Below are positions 36,301-44,117 of a stretch of 48,350 nucleotides of DNA, one piece after another. A program made the translations under genes and the position numbers. Under the pieces are notes generated by a model that saw nothing but the letters and a program-made list of their open reading frames with translations, made no database searches and was not told where the DNA came from. Each line of letters begins with the position of its first letter. Within the stretch, counting starts at the first letter, position 1. Where the stretch lies: NCBI GenBank assembly GCA_947626935.1, contig CANQUD010000013.1:1-48350 (forward strand). The letters run 5' to 3'. Origin of the DNA: an uncultured Clostridia bacterium. Its GTDB lineage: Bacteria > Bacillota > Clostridia > Christensenellales > Borkfalkiaceae.

Positions 36301-37254
36301 ATGAAGTATGTTTTCTTCGACATTGAATGCGCATGCGTGTTCAAAAATATTGCAAAGATGTGCGCGTTCGGCTATGTTGTCACGGACGAGCATTTTGCCT
36401 TGCTCGAACGGGCGGATATCCTCATGGATCCGCGCGGAAAATTCCGCCTGACCGACCGAAAGGGCAAAGAGGGACTCGTCCTTCCCTATGAGTATGAGGA
36501 TTTCAAAAAGTACCCGCCCTTTCCCGCCGCATACCGCAAGATCAAGCGCCTTCTCGAGGACAGAGACGCGCTCGTCTTGGGACATGCGACGATCAATGAC
36601 GTCAACTATCTCAATCTCGAGACCAAGCGCTACAAGTTCCCGTCCTTCCGCTTCGACTGGCACGACACGCAGTTCTTCTGGATGAATACCGAAAACAGCT
36701 ACGACCGACAGGTGGGGCTGGGCGTCATGGCGGAAGCGCTCGGCGTGGAGTTCGTCCCGCACAGGGCGGTGGACGACGCCTTCGCCACGATGAAGGTGTG
36801 CGAAGCGCTCTGCAAGCGCGAGGGACTGTCCGTCACGGAGCTTGTCAAAAAGTACGCCATCCGCGCGGGGAAGATCGAAAACCACGTCATCAAGCCGCCC
36901 GATTCCGAGGGACTGAAACGCTATCTCGAGGAGCGGGAAACGCTCAAAGAAGCCCACGCGAAGGCGCATGAAGCATTCTACCGCGTCGTCAACAAGCACA
37001 TGAACAGGCGGAAAAAAGGGGGGACCCTCGAGGGGAAAGTCTTTTGTTTCTCCAAGGACGTCGAGGACGAGGTGGAAGTCTCCACAAAGCTCGTCCGCGC
37101 CATCTTCGACGCGGGCGGAAGGTACACGTCCCACCCCTCGGAATGCAATGTCTACATTGCCCGCAGCAAGGGGGGCGTCAGATACCAGAATGCGCTGACG
37201 GCAGGCGCGGCGTTTATCCCGCTCGACACCATCGAAGCGGCGATGAAGGAGTAG
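36301..37254 (+). CDS. DEDDh-type 3'-5' exonuclease with C-terminal BRCT-like domain
   Basis: The N-terminal two thirds is a DnaQ-like exonuclease fold that hydrolyses nucleic acids from the 3' end. The acidic residues are Asp7 and Glu9 in FFDIECA, Asp100 in ATINDVNYL, and His154/Asp159 in PHRAVDDAFA. Residues from about 240 (LEGKVFCFS, IFDAGGRYTSHPSECNVYIA, GAAFIPLD) look like a BRCT-type domain, as in other DNA-repair exonuclease fusions. At 317 residues it is complete. I start at 36301, where the fold begins; there is no ribosome site in front, and a longer in-frame extension upstream runs through the hairpin array. The next gene follows after 16 bases, so the two may form an operon. The substrate is not known. 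Confidence 0.85.
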   Translation: MKYVFFDIECACVFKNIAKMCAFGYVVTDEHFALLERADILMDPRGKFRLTDRKGKEGLVLPYEYEDFKKYPPFPAAYRKIKRLLEDRDALVLGHATINDVNYLNLETKRYKFPSFRFDWHDTQFFWMNTENSYDRQVGLGVMAEALGVEFVPHRAVDDAFATMKVCEALCKREGLSVTELVKKYAIRAGKIENHVIKPPDSEGLKRYLEERETLKEAHAKAHEAFYRVVNKHMNRRKKGGTLEGKVFCFSKDVEDEVEVSTKLVRAIFDAGGRYTSHPSECNVYIARSKGGVRYQNALTAGAAFIPLDTIEAAMKE

Positions 37255-37270
37255 TTCACGGGGGCAGAAG

Positions 37271-38566
37271 ATGATCGATCTTCCCGAAAAATTCATCAAA
37301 CGCATGCAAGAAAGGCTGGGCAAGGACTACCCCGCCTTTTTGGCTTCTTATCGGGAAGATCCCGCCAAGGGGCTACGCATCAACACGCTGAAACTCTCCA
37401 AAGAGGAGTTCTTTGCGATCGCACCCGCGGAATTCAAGCTCCAAGGACCCGTCACGGGGGACGGAGTCTACACGGAAGGGGAAAAGCTCGGAGCCGATCC
37501 CTACCACTTTGCGGGACTCTACTATCTGCAGGAACCGTCTGCGATGAAGGTCGGCGATCTCACCCTTGCCTGCAGGAAGGAGCGCGTCCTCGACCTCTGC
37601 GCCGCCCCGGGCGGAAAAACCACACTGATCGCGCAACAAATGGGCGGAAAGGGCATCCTCATCGCGAACGAGATCGACTATAAACGGGCGAAAATTTTGT
37701 CGGAAAATGTCGAACGCATGGGCATCCGCAACTGTGCCGTCCTCTCCGCTTCCCCCGAGACGGTCGCGGAAAAGTTCCCCGCCTATTTCGACCTCGTCCT
37801 CGTCGACGCACCCTGTTCGGGCGAGGGAATGTTCAAGAAGGAAGAGAACGCGATCCCCGAATGGAGCGAGGAGAACGTCGCGATGTGCGCCGCGCGGCAG
37901 AGAATGATCCTCGACCGCGCCGCCGAGACGGTCTGCGCGGGCGGGAACCTCGTCTATTCCACCTGTACCTTTTCGGAAGAAGAGGACGAGGGACAGGTCG
38001 AAGCATTTCTTGCGCGGCACCCCGATTTTACCCTCAAACGGCAGCAAAAACTCTACCCCCATACCTTTCGGGGAGAGGGACACTTCATGGCGCTCCTCGA
38101 GCGGGCGTCGGATCCGCTGTCATATTCCCGACTCAAACAGTTCCCCGTCCGAAGGGACAGGGAAGCGGAGAGGGCATTCGAAGCATTCTGCCGAGACGTT
38201 TTCGGCAAAGTCCCCGTCGGCGCCGTCCATACTCTTGCGGACGGCAGAATGTACCTCGTCCCCGCGGACATGCCCGACCTTACGGGGGTCAGTTTGGTCC
38301 GCCTCGGGGTCGGACTCGGCGAATGGGACGGAAAACTCTTCAAGCCCGCCCACGCCCTTGCGATGGCGTTCGGACAGGAAGCAAAGAAAAAAATATCCCT
38401 TTCCCGCGAGGAAGCAAAGGGATATTTGCGGGGCGAAACGTTTGAATGGGATACGGAAAACGGCTGGGTCGTTGTCTGTGTCGGCAAGTTTCCGCTCGGG
38501 TTCGGCAAGGCGGTCGGCGGCACCGTCAAAAATCACTATCCCAAAGCTCTCCGCCTGCGCAGTTGA
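37271..38566 (+). CDS. RsmF/NOL1-NOP2-Sun family rRNA cytosine-C5 methyltransferase
   Basis: A 431-residue S-adenosylmethionine-dependent RNA methyltransferase that makes 5-methylcytosine, probably in 16S rRNA. The SAM-binding motif LDLCAAPGGKTT (about 109-120) is followed by the two catalytic cysteines of the family, Cys182 in DAPCSGEGMF and Cys232 in YSTCTF. The C-terminal third (about 280-431) is the RsmF-type extra domain with a PUA-like end. RsmF is the closest named relative, but the target base is not provable from sequence. The start at 37271 has only a weak GGGGGCAGAAG site. It converges on the pnuC-like gene, with a terminator formed around its stop codon. Confidence 0.9.
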   Translation: MIDLPEKFIKRMQERLGKDYPAFLASYREDPAKGLRINTLKLSKEEFFAIAPAEFKLQGPVTGDGVYTEGEKLGADPYHFAGLYYLQEPSAMKVGDLTLACRKERVLDLCAAPGGKTTLIAQQMGGKGILIANEIDYKRAKILSENVERMGIRNCAVLSASPETVAEKFPAYFDLVLVDAPCSGEGMFKKEENAIPEWSEENVAMCAARQRMILDRAAETVCAGGNLVYSTCTFSEEEDEGQVEAFLARHPDFTLKRQQKLYPHTFRGEGHFMALLERASDPLSYSRLKQFPVRRDREAERAFEAFCRDVFGKVPVGAVHTLADGRMYLVPADMPDLTGVSLVRLGVGLGEWDGKLFKPAHALAMAFGQEAKKKISLSREEAKGYLRGETFEWDTENGWVVVCVGKFPLGFGKAVGGTVKNHYPKALRLRS

Positions 38567-38586
38567 GCGCCGCGGGGAGTTTTTTT
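38547..38586 (+). terminator. Terminator folding around the methyltransferase stop codon
   Basis: CTCTCCGC (38547-38554) pairs with GCGGGGAG (38572-38579), one G-U, enclosing a second GCGC/GCGC pairing (38557-38560 and 38567-38570). A run of seven T follows. The TGA stop at 38564-38566 sits in the loop. The T-run overlaps the last bases of the convergent gene. Confidence 0.75.
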
Positions 38587-39268
38587 ACGGCGAATTTTGG
38601 CGGCGGCGCATCCGCAGCCAGTTGACGAAGCCGTAGACGTCCTCGAAGAGAAACACCGAAAAGCAGACGACGAGGGCGAGATATTCCCTGTCTCCCGCGG
38701 CGGCGAGGGACCAGAGGATGATGAGCGCGACGTCGTTCACGGCATAGGCGGCGGCATAGTAGGGGGAGCGCAGAAGGGAGAGCGAGACGGCGACAAAACT
38801 CGTCAGGACGGAGACGGTGCTCCATGCGAGGTTGTTCGTTCCGAGCGCCTTCAGGACAAAATAAAAGGTGACCGTGACGGGCACGGAAAAGAGAAAAACG
38901 GCGAGATATGTGTGGAATTTCGGCGTTGCGACGGCGACTTCCGTGCGCTTCCCGCGGAAGGGGTGTTTCAGCCAGCCGACGATCGCGCAGAGGGCGATGG
39001 GGGCGGTCATGCAGAGATAGGTGATCATCTCCCCATAGTAGCGCATCGTGAAGGAGACGTACCCGTAGTAGGCGGAAAAGAGAAGGGACATGATCTGCCC
39101 GACGACGTTCCCCTTGGCAAGCAGGATGAGCGTCGTGCACCCCCAGACCGACCCGATGAGGTTGAGATAGTCCGAATTTCCGCACAGAAAGAAGGAGAGG
39201 ACGATTGCGGCGATCCCCCCGCCCCAGAGAACATATTCGAATACCGTGATCGATTTGAAGAATTTCAT
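38585..39268 (-). CDS. PnuC-like nicotinamide/nucleoside transporter
   Basis: A 227-residue membrane protein of the PnuC family, which brings in nicotinamide riboside or related vitamers that are then phosphorylated inside. About seven hydrophobic segments are visible. Family features include the GNVVGQIMSLLFSAYYGYVSF segment (about 52-72), the SVLTSFVAVSLSL segment and the C-terminal VFLFEDVYGFVNWLRM motif. The start at 39268 sits directly after the T-run of a strong hairpin; the only purine-rich ribosome-site candidate, GAGGGGGA, lies in its 3' arm. No NAD gene or riboswitch lies beside it, so the vitamer is not determined. Confidence 0.88.
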   Translation of the reverse strand: MKFFKSITVFEYVLWGGGIAAIVLSFFLCGNSDYLNLIGSVWGCTTLILLAKGNVVGQIMSLLFSAYYGYVSFTMRYYGEMITYLCMTAPIALCAIVGWLKHPFRGKRTEVAVATPKFHTYLAVFLFSVPVTVTFYFVLKALGTNNLAWSTVSVLTSFVAVSLSLLRSPYYAAAYAVNDVALIILWSLAAAGDREYLALVVCFSVFLFEDVYGFVNWLRMRRRQNSP

Positions 39269-39270
39269 CG

Positions 39271-39306
39271 GAGAAAAATGTCCCCCTCACAGATTGTGAG
39301 GGGGAC
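39271..39306 (-). terminator. Terminator between the large lipoprotein and pnuC, covering the pnuC ribosome site
   Basis: On the minus strand GTCCCCCTCACA pairs with TGTGAGGGGGAC (arms 39306-39295 and 39291-39280, three-base loop), followed by ATTTTT and then the pnuC ATG at 39268. It lies seven bases after the stop of the 1236-residue lipoprotein gene. The GAGGGGG of the 3' arm is the only ribosome-site candidate for pnuC. Confidence 0.85.
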
Positions 39307-39313
39307 GGTGTTT

Positions 39314-42300
39314 TTAATCGTTGTACGGGTCGTTTTCGTCCTTTTCCTCGGGCGTCGGCTCTTCAGCGGGAGCGGCGGGCGCGGTCGGGGCTGCGACGGG
39401 CTTTGCCTTCTTCTTTGCCTTCGGCGCCGCGGGGGCGCTGCCCTTGTGCTTCTTGCGGATCGCGCGGATGATGACTGCGGCGACCGCGATGAGGGTCACG
39501 ACTGCGAGGATCGAAGAGGAGAGCACCAGCCAGATGTTGGTCTCCGAAGTCTCGTCCGCGGTATCCTCTTCCTCGGTGTCCTCGGTCTCTTCCTCGGGTT
39601 CGTAAGCGGTGACGCTCACTTCGAGAGGGGTATAGTCGAGATAGACGGAGTAGGAAGGGGTCTTGCCGTAGAGAGTCCCATTCTCGTCGTAGCATTGGAG
39701 CCAGACGATGCCTTCCTCATACGAGGACTGCGTGTAGTTTTCCCACTTGTTGTAGTCGACTTCCTCGTGTTCTCTGTCATGGCGGAGATAGGACGCGGAA
39801 TCGTAGAAGGTGTAGGTGTACCAGAGGGCATAGTCCTTGAGGACCTCTTTTTCGTCGTCGCTCGTTCCCTTCAGCTTCTCGAAGAGGAGATCCTTCGCGC
39901 CGTTCGTCCCGTCGCGGAGTTCCTCAAAGTTGGAGATGCTGCCTGCGCTGTATCCGTCGAGGAATACATAGCCGCCTGCGGGGAAGCCGTCCGTCGAATT
40001 GTTGCGGTCGCCCGCCCAGAACTCGAGACGGTACGTCTTTGCCTTGTTGCCCGTGCGGACGTAGAAGTTGACTTCGATCCACTTGTCGGCGTTGGCGTCC
40101 GTCCCCTCGACGGCGATGACGCTCTCATACTTCTTCGTGCTGTCGGGACCCGTGTAGCGGAGAATGCTCTCTCCGTCGTATTTGGTGGGAAGGGATTCGA
40201 CCTGCTGCGAGTAGGTGTACTTGTCCTTGGAGACCTCTTCACGGTAGCCGTAGTACTTGCCGTCCTCTTTGTTGAGGAAGAACGCGATGACTTCGTCGTC
40301 GGTCAGAAGATTTCCGTCACCGTCCTCGGCGTAGTTTGTGAGGTTCGCATACATCTTTTGGTCGGACGTGTCCTTGGACGAATACAGTCCGTTCGGCTCG
40401 AGATAGAAGAGGATGTCCGTCTTCTTGTTGAAGTCCTTGCTCTCGGGATCGCAGCGGAGAATGTTGCCTTCGTCGTCATACCAGTAGGTGTTTTTGGGAA
40501 CGGACGGGGCGAGCATCGTGTTGAGACCCTTCGTGAGGTCGGACGTGTCGAGCAGATAGATGTACGCCGTCGTGTCCTTTGCGACCTTCACGCGCACCGT
40601 GATGCGCTGCGAGGAATTGGCGGAGAGGGTCGCTTCCGAGCGGGCGATGTAGCCGTAGGAAGGGGAAGCAGCGGTCGGGTTCGTGTTCAGAAGGACGAGG
40701 GGCTGGTTGGCTTCCCTTGCGCTCGTGCCGTTGTTTTCGCCGAAGAGTTTGCCCCACCATGCTTCGGACGACGAAGTGTCGTTTGCGATGGTGTTGAGCG
40801 CCGTTGCCCATGCGGGTGCGTTTTCGCCCGTTGCAAGTTTCAGATAGTTCTCCGCGTATTCCTTCTTGAGAAGTCCCGCCCAGATGCCGTCGGGCTTCTT
40901 GTTGGCGGCGCCGTCCTGTACGAAGATGTCACTGCCCGCACGCGCTCCGCGGAAGGAGGAAGGGGTCGCAAGGCTTTCCTTGATGTTGGAAGAAGCCTCG
41001 GCGGAGTCGAATTTGGAAGTGTTCTCGGCATAGGCGGTCAGGGAGACCTTCTGTGCGTACGAACCCGTGGAAGCATAGCTGTACTGCGTCTTGGTGAGGT
41101 CCATCATCTTGAAGTTGGTGAACGCAGCATATCCGTCGCCGTAGCTCGACGCATCCGTGCCCTGCACGCTCGTCACGCCGTAGGTGAACTTGAGGGAGAA
41201 GGTCTTGGGGGAATCCGTCTCGTTCGAGACGATAAAGAAGCATTGCACCCAACCCTTATAGATATCGGTCAGTTCGGGATCGGAGCTGTTGATCGTGACG
41301 GGGGAGACCGTCTTGCTGTCGAAGGGGGAGATGGAAGTCTCCGATTCCCCGTCGACGAGGGTGATGCCTGCGCCCGACCTTCCCGAGCGGACGTCCCACG
41401 TCTTGACGAAGAAGGAGAGGAGTTTCCTCGAATTGGGCTGAAGGGTAAAGAGATTGTTGTTCTTCACCGTTGCCGTGTAGGCGGCGCCGTTGGTGGAGAG
41501 AAGGAGAAGGACGGGGACCTCGTCCCGTGCGACGTCATCTGCGCCGAAGGGGAACTTGCCCGAGAAATCTTCCTTGAATACGTTCTTGAGATAGCCGTTG
41601 GTCTGTGCTTTATCACGGATGTCCTTGTAGGGCATCAAGCCGACGATGCTCTGCTCGTTGCCGGGAGCGGGCGTTTTCGTCCCTTCGCCCTCTTTGGCGT
41701 CCGTACGGTTGTCCTTGATGAAGGAGGAGTACGTCGTGGTCCCCGCCTTTTCGGAAGTCAGCCCGATGTCGAGATGTTCTTTGCCGCCGATGTCTGTAAG
41801 TTCGAGATTGTTGAAATTATCGGAGAGCAGGTCGAGCGCATAGGCGTTCTCTGCGTTCAGAGTGTCGCGGTCGAAGATCTTCTCCTTGGAAGTCGAGTTG
41901 ATGTTGCAGGTATAGGCATTGTCGACATCCTTGACCAGCTCGTCGTACTTGGAAGCGACGACCTTGTTGACGACGATGTCGTCGAAGAAGGCATAGCCGT
42001 CCACGTTATCGTAGCGGTTCTCGGAGGAAGTCCCCTGCCCGAGACCGAGCTTGAGACGGAAGGTGGTGGAAGCATAGGTGTTGGCGCGGACGTAGAAGGT
42101 ATACTGCTCCCAGCCGTTCGTGCGGATGTTCTTCACCTGCATTTCGGGAAGGGTCGTCCCGCCGACGGTGTTGATGATGCCGATGTAGGCGCCGCCCTTG
42201 GACTCGATCTCCTGCTTGTCCCCGTCGGTGTGATCGGCATCCGTCCAGTGATAGAGCTTTTCCGTGCGCACCCAGACGGAGATCTCCGCCGCCGTGCCCG

Positions 42301-43024
42301 CTTCGAGGGTGATGGTGGTGGAGGAAGTGTAGTACTGCGCCGTCCCGACGACGTCGTCCTGCTCACGCTTGTTGTGGATCATGAGAACGGCGTTCTCTTT
42401 CTCGTTCACGTCCTTGTGGAGGGTCAGCCCGTCTGTGAGGTCCTTCGCAAAGTACCGCACATCGTCAAAGTCGATGGAGTACTTATAGTCGGCATACTTG
42501 GAGAACTCCGCATCGGAGTCCACGCCGTAGTAGGTGTAGAAGAGCAGACGGTCGTAGACGCTCGCCTCGTCCCAGTGGGCTTCGGCATTCGCGGCGATCT
42601 CGTCGGTCAGCTCCTTCGCGGTGAAGGAAGAGATGTCGTCTCCGATCTCCTCTTCCGCATTCTCGGGAACGAGAGAGTATTTGGAGACGGAGAGTTGCTC
42701 GTTCCATTCGTCCGCCTTCACGATGCCCGAAGAGGTGTTGGAGGAAGGGGAACCCGACGTGAACGACCAGCTCGTGGGAGAAGAGATAAAATTGCGCTTG
42801 TCGTCGAGCTTCGTCTCACGCTCGGAGAAATATTCGAAATTGCCGTTGCGCAGGAGCTGGGTATCCGTCGAACTCGTCGAGGTCGTATCGTCCTCGTCAT
42901 CGTCGGGAGTTTCCGCCGTTTCGCCGCAGGCGGCGAGCATGCCCAGAGAGAGGGTAGCGCACAGCGCTGCGGAGAGCGCTACGAGTGCACCCCTGCGTTT
43001 ACCATGAAAAAAGTGTTTTGCCAT
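39314..43024 (-). CDS. Very large lipoprotein with jelly-roll-like modules and a C-terminal membrane anchor
   Basis: The 1236-residue product starts with a signal ending LGMLAAC (Cys33). The body has at least three similar beta-sandwich-like modules of the CBM/galactose-binding type: LLRNGNFEYFS with AEISVWVRTEKLYHW (about 55-350), RKLLSFFVKTWDVRSGRSG (about 540-660) and QRITVRVKVAKDTTAY with WIEVNFYVRTGNKAKTYRLEFW (about 800-1050). Near the C-terminus, after a Glu/Asp/Thr spacer, comes a membrane segment (about 1160-1182, WLVLSSSILAVVTLIAVAAV), then a basic and Ala/Pro/Lys/Glu tail. It thus seems tethered at both ends. No catalytic motif is recognised. I start at 43024, behind AAGGATGG, with a promoter at 43092-43120. 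Confidence 0.75.
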   Translation of the reverse strand: MAKHFFHGKRRGALVALSAALCATLSLGMLAACGETAETPDDDEDDTTSTSSTDTQLLRNGNFEYFSERETKLDDKRNFISSPTSWSFTSGSPSSNTSSGIVKADEWNEQLSVSKYSLVPENAEEEIGDDISSFTAKELTDEIAANAEAHWDEASVYDRLLFYTYYGVDSDAEFSKYADYKYSIDFDDVRYFAKDLTDGLTLHKDVNEKENAVLMIHNKREQDDVVGTAQYYTSSTTITLEAGTAAEISVWVRTEKLYHWTDADHTDGDKQEIESKGGAYIGIINTVGGTTLPEMQVKNIRTNGWEQYTFYVRANTYASTTFRLKLGLGQGTSSENRYDNVDGYAFFDDIVVNKVVASKYDELVKDVDNAYTCNINSTSKEKIFDRDTLNAENAYALDLLSDNFNNLELTDIGGKEHLDIGLTSEKAGTTTYSSFIKDNRTDAKEGEGTKTPAPGNEQSIVGLMPYKDIRDKAQTNGYLKNVFKEDFSGKFPFGADDVARDEVPVLLLLSTNGAAYTATVKNNNLFTLQPNSRKLLSFFVKTWDVRSGRSGAGITLVDGESETSISPFDSKTVSPVTINSSDPELTDIYKGWVQCFFIVSNETDSPKTFSLKFTYGVTSVQGTDASSYGDGYAAFTNFKMMDLTKTQYSYASTGSYAQKVSLTAYAENTSKFDSAEASSNIKESLATPSSFRGARAGSDIFVQDGAANKKPDGIWAGLLKKEYAENYLKLATGENAPAWATALNTIANDTSSSEAWWGKLFGENNGTSAREANQPLVLLNTNPTAASPSYGYIARSEATLSANSSQRITVRVKVAKDTTAYIYLLDTSDLTKGLNTMLAPSVPKNTYWYDDEGNILRCDPESKDFNKKTDILFYLEPNGLYSSKDTSDQKMYANLTNYAEDGDGNLLTDDEVIAFFLNKEDGKYYGYREEVSKDKYTYSQQVESLPTKYDGESILRYTGPDSTKKYESVIAVEGTDANADKWIEVNFYVRTGNKAKTYRLEFWAGDRNNSTDGFPAGGYVFLDGYSAGSISNFEELRDGTNGAKDLLFEKLKGTSDDEKEVLKDYALWYTYTFYDSASYLRHDREHEEVDYNKWENYTQSSYEEGIVWLQCYDENGTLYGKTPSYSVYLDYTPLEVSVTAYEPEEETEDTEEEDTADETSETNIWLVLSSSILAVVTLIAVAAVIIRAIRKKHKGSAPAAPKAKKKAKPVAAPTAPAAPAEEPTPEEKDENDPYND

Positions 43025-43091
43025 GATTCCATCCTTTTTTACGCTCGGCGGCACGCAGTCCGCCGATGTTGCGTTTTAGAGTTACGACCCT

Positions 43092-43120
43092 ATTTTAATA
43101 TAAAATGCGATTCTGTGCAA
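43092..43120 (-). promoter_or_regulatory. Promoter of the large lipoprotein gene
   Basis: On the minus strand TTGCAC (43120-43115), 17 bases, TAAAAT (43097-43092). The leader to the start at 43024 would be about 60 bases. Confidence 0.6.
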
Positions 43121-43150
43121 GCAATTCCGCATGACTTCGCTTAAAAAATG

Positions 43151-43167
43151 CGAAAATTTTTTTCAAA
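43151..43167 (+). repeat. 17-bp direct repeat, left copy
   Basis: CGAAAATTTTTTTCAAA here is identical to 43963-43979. In both places it is followed, after a short gap, by TTTTCAAAAA and a purine-rich tail. The two copies flank the split TauE/SafE gene pair and lie upstream of two separate transcription units. Confidence 0.8.
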
Positions 43168-43230
43168 CGACACATACTTTTCAAAAAAGAGACCGCCGCG
43201 GCGGAAAAACGGGGCGGGGGAGAGAATGGC

Positions 43231-43584
43231 ATGCGGAAAAAAGATCTCGGCAAAAGACTTTGGGGCGGAGCCGTGCTCGGCGCGGTGAACGGACTGTTCG
43301 GCGGCGGGGGCGGCATGGTCGCCGTGCCCCTTCTCGAGCGCACCCTTCCCCCGCGGGAAGCCCACGCGACGGCGATCGCGTCAGTTCTCCCCGCGACCCT
43401 CTTGAGCGGCGCCGTGTATGCCTTTACGGGACGGGTTCCCCTCAATGTGCTCCTTCCCGCGGCGCTCGGCGTCTCGGCGGGGGGATTTTTCGGCGCGAAA
43501 CTGCTCCCGCGCCTTCCCGTGCGGGCGGCGGAGATCCTGTTCGCCCTCCTGATGCTCGCGGCGGGCATCGGCATGGTGCTCTGA
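43231..43584 (+). CDS. TauE/SafE-like half transporter, first half
   Basis: A 117-residue membrane protein equal to about half of a normal TauE/SafE permease (about 250 residues), a family that exports sulfite, organosulfonates and other small anions. It has about four hydrophobic segments and the repeat-unit motif GLFGGGGGMVAVPLL (about 21-35). Its stop overlaps the start of the second half in TGATG, so the two are almost certainly translated together and form a heteromer. The start at 43231 has GGGGGAGAG upstream. The substrate is unknown. Confidence 0.85.
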   Translation: MRKKDLGKRLWGGAVLGAVNGLFGGGGGMVAVPLLERTLPPREAHATAIASVLPATLLSGAVYAFTGRVPLNVLLPAALGVSAGGFFGAKLLPRLPVRAAEILFALLMLAAGIGMVL

Positions 43585-43955
43585 TGTCCTTCTACCTCTA
43601 CGTCCTCGCGGGGATCGCGGGCGGGATCCTCGGCGGAATGGGCATGGGCGGGGGAACGGCGCTCATCCCCATCCTCTCCGTCCTCTGCGGCGTCGGGCAG
43701 GACGTCGCGCAGGGGGTCAATCTGCTCTCTTTTCTCCCCATGTCTCTCGTTGCGCTCTCCGTCCATGCGCGGAAGGGGCTTGTGAAGCGGGCGGAAGCGC
43801 TCTCCTTTTCCGTCCCCGCGCTCCTCACGTCTGCCCTCTTTTCCGCCCTCGCCGTCGCTCTTCCGACCGCCCTCTTAAAGACGGCATTCGGCGGTTTTCT
43901 CATTCTTCTCGCCTGTTTTCGTTTGAAAAGTGTTCTAAACTTTCAAAAACGTTGA
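43584..43955 (+). CDS. TauE/SafE-like half transporter, second half
   Basis: A 123-residue membrane protein with four hydrophobic segments and the repeat motif GILGGMGMGGGTALIPIL (about 14-31), matching the inner repeat of TauE/SafE permeases. It starts inside the stop codon of the preceding half (TGATG) and is otherwise in a different frame. This could be an ancestral-like pair or a permease gene broken by a frameshift. The clean TGATG junction and an N-terminus that begins at a transmembrane segment favour two real genes. Confidence 0.85.
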   Translation: MSFYLYVLAGIAGGILGGMGMGGGTALIPILSVLCGVGQDVAQGVNLLSFLPMSLVALSVHARKGLVKRAEALSFSVPALLTSALFSALAVALPTALLKTAFGGFLILLACFRLKSVLNFQKR

Positions 43956-43962
43956 AAATTAA

Positions 43963-43979
43963 CGAAAATTTTTTTCAAA
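43963..43979 (+). repeat. 17-bp direct repeat, right copy
   Basis: Identical to 43151-43167, at a distance of 812 bases. It belongs to a cluster of TTTCAAA/TTTGAAA words between about 43922 and 44000, including the palindrome TTTCAA-N5-TTGAAA at about 43941-43957, just upstream of the ppx promoter. Confidence 0.8.
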
Positions 43980-44003
43980 ACGGAAAAAATTTTCAAAAAG
44001 GGT

Positions 44004-44033
44004 ATAGACAAAATCAAATGTCTATGGTACAAT
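44004..44033 (+). promoter_or_regulatory. ppx promoter with an internal palindromic operator candidate
   Basis: TAGACA (44005-44010), 17 bases, TACAAT (44028-44033). ATAGACA (44004-44010) and TGTCTAT (44019-44025) form a perfect inverted repeat with an eight-base gap that covers the -35 box and most of the spacer, a typical repressor position. A GCGGAG-GGAA-CTCCGC hairpin (44077-44092) lies in the leader. Confidence 0.6.
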
Positions 44034-44117
44034 AACGCTGTAGTCTTGAATAGAATCGGGTAATTTGCAAAATTTCGCGGAGGGAACTCCGCAAGCTACG
44101 TGGCAGGTGACTATAAA

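Noticed and set aside
38597-43144. Open frame of 1515 codons on the plus strand
   Set aside because: It is antisense to the pnuC-like gene and the large lipoprotein gene, both of which have signal peptides, membrane segments, ribosome sites and terminators.
44034-44117. Cyclic-di-GMP-type riboswitch before ppx
   Set aside because: CGCAAGCTACG at 44090-44100 recalls part of the motif, but the remaining conserved parts are missing.
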